5,020 nucleotides of DNA from an uncultured Aquimarina sp. GTDB taxonomy: Bacteria > Bacteroidota > Bacteroidia > Flavobacteriales > Flavobacteriaceae. Below, piece after piece: positions 1 through 5,020 of the stretch; the first letter of the stretch is position 1; each line of letters begins with the position of its first letter. A program made the translations under genes and the position numbers. The stretch covers positions 1 through 5,020 of the forward strand of contig CALGNG010000069.1 in assembly GCA_937958735.1 (NCBI GenBank). The letters are read 5' to 3'. Under the pieces are notes generated by a model, which had not been told where the DNA came from, did not search any database, and saw only the letters and a program-made list of their open reading frames with translations.

Positions 1-810
1 ATGAAAGATCCAATAACGACTTATTTTAAGTCAAATATAGAAAGAAAAGCGGTGCAAGAGCAAGCCACTTTATCCCGTTATTCTGTGAAAAATTCCAACG
101 ATTTGGTTTTAGAAACCCTTTCGGGAAGGGCTTTTATAGATAAAGGAATATCGCAATGGAAGTTCTCTCTATCTACACCTTCTTTACTAAATATAGAAGA
201 AGATATTAATATTAATAATCAAGAAAGAATTATAATAGATGCAGAATGGCATTCTGCTAAAGAAGCCGATAGAAAAGGGATAAAGAGGAATGCTTCTAAA
301 GATGCTAATATTTTTGAAGGGATGGGAGTCTTGTTAATTTCAGAAAAATTTAAAATCCCAATAGTTTTAGCTAACAAAGAAAATTTAAAATTTTATGGAT
401 TAGAATTAATAGAAGACGGAGGTAGCTTTCCTGTGGTATCTTTTAACGCAGATACTATTTTAATGGAATACGACTATAAAGATAATTATAAACAAGATTT
501 TTTAACACAAGAAAATGGAGGAGGAGGTTTTTATGTAGAAAAACACCATTTTCCGCATATACATATACCACTTTCATCCTTATCTAAGGGACATATAATT
601 ATAGGAAAAAAGCTAGCGGAGCATCAATATAGTTTTACGGCCTTTGAAATACCTTATGGATATGCTTTATATACACCTCCTGGGACAATACATGGAGACG
701 GTACTTTGGTAGGGAGGTACGCCATAAGTGTCGCAGATTCCAAAGCTACAGCCGATACGGTACTTTTTTTTGATAAAAACAAGTTAGTTAAAATAAACGA
801 TATAGTATAG
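1..810 (+). CDS. Cupin-like protein of unknown function, first of a two-gene pair
   Basis: I do not recognise a named family. The protein has 269 residues with no signal peptide or membrane segment, so it is probably cytoplasmic. The C-terminal third looks like a cupin beta-barrel. Residues 220-231 fit cupin motif 2, G(X)5PXG(X)2H, with G220, P226, G228 and H231; the usual final Asn is Thr235. Upstream are a glycine run (173-176) and a histidine-rich stretch with H182, H183, H186 and H188. The H186-x-H188 pair resembles cupin motif 1, but the expected Glu 3-4 residues later is absent, so metal binding is uncertain. Residues 1-150 match nothing I know and contain a polar, charged patch (about 81-101). 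The stop lies 8 nt before the MalY-type gene, so the two are probably co-transcribed and may act in one small-molecule pathway. The ATG is the first base of the window, so an earlier start cannot be excluded. The reading frame is secure; the cupin call is moderate. Confidence 0.6.
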   Translation: MKDPITTYFKSNIERKAVQEQATLSRYSVKNSNDLVLETLSGRAFIDKGISQWKFSLSTPSLLNIEEDININNQERIIIDAEWHSAKEADRKGIKRNASKDANIFEGMGVLLISEKFKIPIVLANKENLKFYGLELIEDGGSFPVVSFNADTILMEYDYKDNYKQDFLTQENGGGGFYVEKHHFPHIHIPLSSLSKGHIIIGKKLAEHQYSFTAFEIPYGYALYTPPGTIHGDGTLVGRYAISVADSKATADTVLFFDKNKLVKINDIV

Positions 811-818
811 GTGTAAAT

Positions 819-1982
819 ATGGAAATTGATTTTAAATTAAAAGAATTACCTCTTGTAAAAAACAAGCTAGAAACTTTAGATTTTTTATTTGGAAATGCTA
901 TTACAATGTCCATGTGGATTGCCGATATGGAGTTTGAAATAGCCCAACCCATTCAACAAGCATTAATAGATAGGGTTTCTAATTCTGGATTTGGGTACGA
1001 ATACAAGCCAGACTCTTTTTTTGAAGCACAAAAAGAATGGTATAAAGAAAAAAATAGAATTCAATTAAATAAAAATCAAATTGTTTACAGCCCTAGTATA
1101 AAAACGACTATCGCTATTTTAATAGAAAATTTTACAGGCGAAAACGAAGGTGTTATTGTACAGCCTCCTGTTTATATGGAATTTGGAGATGCCATAGAAA
1201 GTAGGAATCGTAGTCTAGTAAACAATGCGTTGGAATTAGTAGATAATCGCTATTATATTAACTTTAAAGATTTAGAAGAAAAAGCAAAATTAGCCCAGAA
1301 TAAGGTGTTAATTATTTGTAATCCTCAAAACCCAATAGGCAGGGTATGGACTAAGGGAGAACTAAAAGAAATAGTTCGTATTTGTAAACAAAATAACTTG
1401 CTATTAATTTCAGACGAGATCCATAAGGACGTTATTTTGTTTGATCATCAATTTACTTCGGCTTTGCAGTTTATTAAAGATTATAATAGAATAGTGGTAT
1501 GTACCTCGGAATCTAAAACTTTTAACCTTTGTAGTATTGCAGATTCTATGGCAATTATTCCAGAGCAGACTATTAGAAATTCTATAACAGATACGTTAAA
1601 AAAATACAATCTTGTTGCTAATAATGCTCTTACCAGAGTAGCTTTAGAGGCAGCATATAAGGGAGGACATATTTGGTTAGCAGAAGTATTAAAAACGGTA
1701 GAAGAAAATGTAGAAATTATTAAAAAAGCCATAGAAAATTCTAAAATAGAATTGATAGTACCTGAAGGGACCTATCAGGTTTGGTTAAATTTTGAGAAGG
1801 TTTATAAGAATACAGAAGAAATGTTTAACGAGATTACAAAAAAATCTGGAGTAGCCTTAAATGCAGGACATTGGTATGGTAGTAAAGGAGCTATGTTTAT
1901 GAGGATGAATATTGCTACCTCTAACGAAAAAGTAGCTAAAGCTATAACAAGAATAGTAGAAGCAACAGAGGAGGCTTCTTAA
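819..1982 (+). CDS. MalY/PatB-type PLP-dependent C-S lyase or aminotransferase
   Basis: This is a cytoplasmic fold-type I PLP enzyme of 387 residues, close to the roughly 390 of E. coli MalY. The family contains cystathionine beta-lyases (sulfur amino acid to thiol or homocysteine, pyruvate and ammonia) and some specialised aminotransferases. Visible landmarks in order: the WIADME segment (33-38; family usually ADMDF), FGY with Tyr60 (58-60; the neighbouring-subunit tyrosine in relatives), QPPVY with Tyr119 that stacks on PLP, CNPQNPIGRVW with Asn171 (167-177), SDEIH with Asp199 that pairs with the pyridine nitrogen (198-202), SKTFNL with the Schiff-base Lys233 (232-237), and RMNIA with Arg362 that binds substrate carboxylate. 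All core residues are present, so it should be active. Departures include SPSI at 91-94 where relatives have PGV, and CSIADS at 238-243 where relatives have AGL. The ATG at 819 is the only sensible start; the GTG at 811 is followed at once by a stop. The substrate cannot be told from sequence. Confidence 0.9.
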   Translation: MEIDFKLKELPLVKNKLETLDFLFGNAITMSMWIADMEFEIAQPIQQALIDRVSNSGFGYEYKPDSFFEAQKEWYKEKNRIQLNKNQIVYSPSIKTTIAILIENFTGENEGVIVQPPVYMEFGDAIESRNRSLVNNALELVDNRYYINFKDLEEKAKLAQNKVLIICNPQNPIGRVWTKGELKEIVRICKQNNLLLISDEIHKDVILFDHQFTSALQFIKDYNRIVVCTSESKTFNLCSIADSMAIIPEQTIRNSITDTLKKYNLVANNALTRVALEAAYKGGHIWLAEVLKTVEENVEIIKKAIENSKIELIVPEGTYQVWLNFEKVYKNTEEMFNEITKKSGVALNAGHWYGSKGAMFMRMNIATSNEKVAKAITRIVEATEEAS

Positions 1983-2017
1983 GTTTTTTTAAGTAATAAT
2001 TAAAAAAAGTTGGTAAT

Positions 2018-2055
2018 AAAAAAGGGATGGATTTTTTAAAATCCACCCCTTTTTT
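2018..2055. terminator. Bidirectional intrinsic terminator between convergent genes
   Basis: The arms 2018-2035 and 2038-2055 can form an 18-bp stem with a single A-C mismatch (2027 with 2046) and a 2-nt loop, which in practice would open slightly. The G/C-containing core is flanked by A-runs on the left and T-runs on the right, so a U-tract follows the hairpin on both strands. It lies 35 nt after the stop of the MalY-type gene and 27 nt after the stop of lon, the expected place for a shared terminator of convergent genes. Confidence 0.9.
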
Positions 2056-2082
2056 TAATTGGTGTAATCGTTACAGAAGTAA

Positions 2083-4533
2083 CTATAATTTTTTAGCGTT
2101 TTTTACTTTTTGTTTGGTTAAAGCAACTTCTAAAACCTCGCTCATTTCGTTAACATAATGGAAGGTAACTCCTTTAAGGTAGTCCGCTTTAATTTCTTCG
2201 ATGTCTTTACGGTTGGCTTCGCATAAAATAATCTCTTTAATTTTTGCGCGCTTAGCAGCTAATATTTTTTCTTTAATCCCTCCAACAGGAAGTACTTTTC
2301 CACGAAGTGTAATTTCTCCAGTCATGGCCAAATTTTTCTTTACTTTACGTTGGGTTAATAAAGATATTAAAGAGGTTAGCATGGTAATACCAGCACTAGG
2401 ACCATCTTTAGGAGTAGCACCCTCTGGTACATGGATGTGGATATTGTAGGAGCTAAAAACATCTGTTTTAATACCAAATTCGTCAGAATTTGCTTTAATG
2501 TATTCCAAGGCTATTGTAGCCGATTCTTTCATTACTTTACCTAGGTTTCCAGTAATACTTAAGGTTCCTTTACCTTTAGAAAGTATAGATTCTATAAATA
2601 AAATATCGCCACCTACCTGCGTCCAAGCTAAACCAGTTACTACCCCAGCTACTTCGTTATTCTCGTATTGGTCTCTATTTAATCTTGCAGGGCCTAAAAT
2701 ATCGGTAATATCTTCTGGGGCAATAGTACTATTGTACTCTTCTTCCATAGCAATACTTTTAGCAGCATAACGCACTACTTTTACTATTTGCTTTTCTAAA
2801 CCACGCACACCAGACTCTCTTGTATAACCTTCTACCACACGTTCTAAAATAGGTTTACCTACTTTAAGTTGTGTAGCTTTTACACCATGCTCTTTTAATT
2901 GTTTGGGTAATAAATGCTTTTTTCCTATTTCTACTTTTTCTTCAATAGTATAGCCCGATACATTAATAATCTCCATACGGTCTCTTAGAGCCGGTTGGAT
3001 GCTTCCTAAATTATTAGCGGTAGCAATAAACATAATTTTAGAAAGGTCAAAGCCTAGTTCTAAGAAGTTGTCATGAAATTCGCTATTTTGTTCTGGATCC
3101 AAAACTTCTAGCAATGCAGAGGAAGGATCTCCTTGATGACCAGAAACTAATTTATCTATTTCGTCTAAAACAAACACAGGGTTACTTGTTCCTGCTTTTT
3201 TAAGACTTTGGAGAATTCTACCAGGCATTGCTCCAATATATGTTTTGCGGTGTCCTCTAATTTCGGCTTCGTCACGTAATCCACCTAATGCCACTCTAAC
3301 ATACTCTCTGCCTAAAGCCTCTGCAATAGACTTTCCTAAAGAGGTCTTACCCACTCCAGGAGGACCATATAGGCAAAGTATAGGAGATTTCATGTCATTA
3401 CGCAGTTTTAAAACTGCTAAATATTCTATAATACGTTTTTTAACATCCTCTAAACCATAGTGATGTTTGTCTAAAACTTTCTGCGCTCGGTTTAAATCAA
3501 AGTTATCTTGACTAAACACACTCCAAGGCAATTCTAAAAATAATTCTAAGTAATTACGTTGGATAGAATATTCTGCCACCTGTGGATTCATACGTTGCAT
3601 TTTGCTTAATTCTTTAGCAAAATGATCTTTAACGTCTTTAGTCCATTTTTTCTTTTTTGCAAGTAGTCGCATTTCTTCGATTTCATCATCGTGGGAAACA
3701 CCACCTAATTCTTCTTGGATAGTTTTAATTTGTTGGTGTAAAAAGTACTCACGCTGTTGTTTATTCATGTCGTGTTGTACTTTGTTTTGAATATCGTTTT
3801 TCAGTTCCAGTTTCTGGTACTCCATATTCATATACTTCAAAGTCGCTAAAGCACGTTCTTGAAGATCGTCGATCTCTAACAACTCCTGCTTCTCGGTAAG
3901 ACTAAGATTCATATTAGAAGAAACAAAGTTGACTAAGAACGAGCTGCTTTCTATATTTTTTATAGCAAAAGAGGCTTCTGTAGGAATATTTGGGCTCTCT
4001 TTAATAATCTGTAAGGATAAGTCCTTAATAGATTCTATAATTGTTTTGAACTCTTCGTTGTCTTGGTCTGGTTTAGTTTCTAAAGTGTCCGAAACGGAAG
4101 CCATCATAAAAGGTTCTTCTGCAATAATTTCATTTATTGCAAAGCGTTTTTTCCCTTGTATAATTACAGTAGTATTTCCATCGGGCATTTTTAATACCTT
4201 TAAAATACGTGCAACAACACCAGTAGTGTTAATATCGTTTGGACCAGGATCTTCTACGTTTTCGTCTTTTTGAGAAACAACACCAATAATTTTATCTCCT
4301 TTGCTAGCGGCATTAATAAGTTTAATAGACTTATCTCTACCTGCAGTTATAGGAATTACAACTCCTGGGAATAAAACCGTATTTCTTAACGGTAAAATAG
4401 GTAAAGATGAAGGTAATTCTTCGTTAAGAATTTCTTCTTCGTCTTCTGGAGTCATTAAAGGAATTAATTCTGCGTCTTCATTTATATCTTGAAATGACAA
4501 ACTGTCCAGATTAAGTAATTTTGATTTGGCCAT
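2083..4533 (-). CDS. lon: Lon (LonA) ATP-dependent serine protease
   Basis: Complete cytoplasmic AAA+ protease (EC 3.4.21.53) of 816 residues, slightly longer than the 784 of E. coli Lon. It unfolds and degrades misfolded and selected regulatory proteins as a homohexamer. Order of parts: acidic N-terminal extension (1-43); substrate-binding LonN domain starting at LPILPLR (44-50) and running to about 235; helical, coiled-coil-prone linker (about 236-345); AAA+ module with Walker [10 protein letters not shown] (390-398, Lys396), Walker B VFVLDEID (453-460), sensor-1 region ATANN (504-508), arginine finger Arg519 in RDRME, and sensor-2 Arg577 in GVRGLE; then the protease domain with PKDGPSAG (708-715, nucleophile Ser713) and GGIKEK (751-756, catalytic Lys756, 43 residues on as in E. 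coli). The tail is lysine-rich (808-816). An in-frame stop lies about 40 nt upstream of the ATG with no alternative in-frame ATG between. It is monocistronic as far as seen, convergent with the MalY-type gene and divergent from the next gene. Confidence 0.98.
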   Translation of the reverse strand: MAKSKLLNLDSLSFQDINEDAELIPLMTPEDEEEILNEELPSSLPILPLRNTVLFPGVVIPITAGRDKSIKLINAASKGDKIIGVVSQKDENVEDPGPNDINTTGVVARILKVLKMPDGNTTVIIQGKKRFAINEIIAEEPFMMASVSDTLETKPDQDNEEFKTIIESIKDLSLQIIKESPNIPTEASFAIKNIESSSFLVNFVSSNMNLSLTEKQELLEIDDLQERALATLKYMNMEYQKLELKNDIQNKVQHDMNKQQREYFLHQQIKTIQEELGGVSHDDEIEEMRLLAKKKKWTKDVKDHFAKELSKMQRMNPQVAEYSIQRNYLELFLELPWSVFSQDNFDLNRAQKVLDKHHYGLEDVKKRIIEYLAVLKLRNDMKSPILCLYGPPGVGKTSLGKSIAEALGREYVRVALGGLRDEAEIRGHRKTYIGAMPGRILQSLKKAGTSNPVFVLDEIDKLVSGHQGDPSSALLEVLDPEQNSEFHDNFLELGFDLSKIMFIATANNLGSIQPALRDRMEIINVSGYTIEEKVEIGKKHLLPKQLKEHGVKATQLKVGKPILERVVEGYTRESGVRGLEKQIVKVVRYAAKSIAMEEEYNSTIAPEDITDILGPARLNRDQYENNEVAGVVTGLAWTQVGGDILFIESILSKGKGTLSITGNLGKVMKESATIALEYIKANSDEFGIKTDVFSSYNIHIHVPEGATPKDGPSAGITMLTSLISLLTQRKVKKNLAMTGEITLRGKVLPVGGIKEKILAAKRAKIKEIILCEANRKDIEEIKADYLKGVTFHYVNEMSEVLEVALTKQKVKNAKKL

Positions 4534-4600
4534 ATATATACATTTGCCATTGTGACATACAATAAGAAGTCATAGGCTTTGATTTTTAAACTAAAAGTTA

Positions 4601-4628
4601 GTAGTCTAATGGTTTATTAAAGGACTAC
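4601..4628. repeat. Inverted repeat near the lon transcription start
   Basis: The arms GTAGTC (4601-4606) and GACTAC (4623-4628) are exact 6-bp reverse complements separated by 16 nt, with one further G-T wobble possible inside. On the minus strand the first arm begins at the end of the lon -7 box, near the expected transcription start. It could be an operator or a weak hairpin at the 5' end of the lon leader. Six base pairs with a 16-nt loop is close to what chance gives in AT-rich DNA. Confidence 0.3.
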
Positions 4629-4658
4629 AAAGATAAGATGTCTTATCAACTTAATCAA
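4628..4658 (-). promoter_or_regulatory. Bacteroidota-type promoter for lon
   Basis: Read on the minus strand, TATCTTTG (4635 to 4628) matches the Bacteroidota -7 consensus TAnnTTTG exactly. TTG (4658 to 4656) lies 20 nt upstream as the -33 element, within the usual spacing. Transcription would start at about 4622-4625, giving a lon leader of roughly 90 nt. No Shine-Dalgarno sequence precedes the lon ATG, which follows an alternating TA tract; this is usual for the phylum. Confidence 0.7.
4632..4647. promoter_or_regulatory. Palindrome inside the lon promoter, candidate operator
   Basis: GATAAGA (4632-4638) and TCTTATC (4641-4647) are perfect 7-bp inverted arms separated by TG. The element overlaps half of the -7 box (4628-4635) and fills most of the spacer to the -33 TTG (4656-4658), where a bound dimeric repressor would block RNA polymerase. 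The symmetry and position are seen directly; a regulatory role is inferred, and I do not recognise the motif as that of a known regulator. Confidence 0.45.
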
Positions 4659-4732
4659 AGTCAATTCTTGTGCCATAAAATAGTTTAGAAGGAAAAGGAT
4701 ATCTAATATTATAGTAATGCCTTAAAATTCGA

Positions 4733-4763
4733 TTATCAAATTAATAGAAAAACTGTATTTTTG
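4733..4763 (+). promoter_or_regulatory. Putative promoter for the oxoamine synthase gene
   Basis: TATTTTTG at 4756-4763 matches the TAnnTTTG -7 box of Bacteroidota. No TTG occurs at the right distance; TTA at 4733-4735, 20 nt upstream, is the best -33 candidate and is imperfect. Transcription would start at about 4767-4770, leaving a short leader of some 15-18 nt before the ATG at 4785, without a Shine-Dalgarno sequence. Together with the lon promoter this makes the 251-bp region a divergent promoter region; the rest of it (4659-4732) shows nothing further that I can name. Confidence 0.55.
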
Positions 4764-4784
4764 TGCCCCAGACAAAACAACTGT

Positions 4785-5020
4785 ATGAGAGATTTATTTG
4801 AAAAGATATATGCCGATAAAGGACCATTAGGAAAATGGGCAGATAAAGCAGAGGGATATTTTGTGTTTCCTAAGCTAGAAGGGCCAATTTCTAATAGAAT
4901 GAAGTTTCAAGGCAAAGAAGTAATTACATGGAGTATTAATGATTACCTAGGTTTAGCAAATCGTCCAGAGGTAAGGAAAGTAGATGCAGAGGCCGCTTTG
5001 GAATATGGTTCTGCTTATCC
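4785..5020 (+). CDS. Alpha-oxoamine synthase family PLP enzyme, 5' part
   Basis: Only the first 78 codons plus two bases are in the window, and the frame is open to the end. The segment SINDYLGLANRPEV (50-63) is the N-terminal hallmark of the alpha-oxoamine synthases (8-amino-7-oxononanoate synthase, 2-amino-3-ketobutyrate CoA ligase, serine palmitoyltransferase), which join an amino acid to an acyl thioester with loss of CO2. It is followed by YGSAYP (74-79), where these enzymes approach their glycine-rich loop; BioF and KBL usually have a GTG-type sequence there, so this is a divergent subgroup. In Bacteroidota such enzymes can begin sphingolipid or sulfonolipid synthesis, which is a possible but unproven role. 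The catalytic lysine lies outside the window. The ATG is preceded by a TAnnTTTG promoter and transcribed divergently from lon. Confidence 0.85.
   Translation, partial: MRDLFEKIYADKGPLGKWADKAEGYFVFPKLEGPISNRMKFQGKEVITWSINDYLGLANRPEVRKVDAEAALEYGSAY

Noticed and set aside
1481..1732. Minus-strand open frame of 83 codons within the MalY-type gene
   Set aside because: It lies wholly inside a well-supported PLP enzyme gene, has no promoter or recognisable motif, and its composition fits a shadow frame.
1984..2008. A/T-only inverted repeat (TTTTTTTAA with TTAAAAAAA) after the MalY-type stop
   Set aside because: The 9-bp stem holds no G-C pair and would be very weak; the nearby 2018-2055 hairpin is a far better terminator, and such repeats arise by chance in homopolymer runs.
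2201..4492. Several plus-strand open frames of 63-114 codons opposite lon
   Set aside because: All overlap the conserved lon coding sequence in antisense and encode no recognisable domain; long antisense frames are expected here from lon codon use.
2083..4533. Possibility that lon is a broken or phage-derived copy
   Set aside because: The frame is intact over 816 codons, and Walker A and B, sensors, arginine finger and the Ser713-Lys756 dyad are all present.
4534..4784. Search for a riboswitch, small RNA or tRNA in the 251-bp divergent region
   Set aside because: Apart from the two promoters and short inverted repeats no structured or tRNA-like element is visible; the remaining sequence is plain AT-rich spacer.

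Overview
The window is AT-rich DNA that most likely comes from a member of the Flavobacteriaceae (Bacteroidota). Three things point there. Genes lack Shine-Dalgarno sequences and have A/T-rich leaders. Both recognisable promoters carry the Bacteroidota -7 box TAnnTTTG. The Lon protein has the acidic N-terminal extension I associate with this phylum, and the final partial gene looks like an alpha-oxoamine synthase of a type I associate with flavobacteria. These are inferences from sequence features and memory, not from a database search.

Layout. Positions 1-1982 hold two tightly spaced plus-strand genes, 8 nt apart. The first encodes a 269-residue protein with a C-terminal cupin-like fold and no function I can name. 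The second encodes a 387-residue MalY/PatB-type PLP enzyme (C-S lyase/aminotransferase fold). They are probably the end of an operon that may begin before the window. An 18-bp, nearly perfect hairpin with T-runs on both strands (2018-2055) then separates this pair from the convergent lon gene and should terminate transcription from both sides.

Positions 2083-4533 (minus strand) encode a complete 816-residue Lon (LonA) ATP-dependent protease with all ATPase and Ser-Lys protease motifs intact. A 251-bp divergent intergenic region (4534-4784) follows. It contains a good Bacteroidota-type promoter for lon with a 16-nt palindrome lying between the -33 and -7 elements, and a weaker TAnnTTTG promoter for the next gene. 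That gene (4785 to the window end, plus strand) is the 5' part of an alpha-oxoamine synthase-family PLP enzyme (BioF/KBL/serine palmitoyltransferase group).

No tRNA, rRNA, CRISPR array, insertion sequence or prophage gene is visible. Lon and the oxoamine synthase look like core housekeeping genes. The cupin/MalY pair is the part whose role is open and the most likely accessory element. I do not see a clear novel defence or mobile system here.
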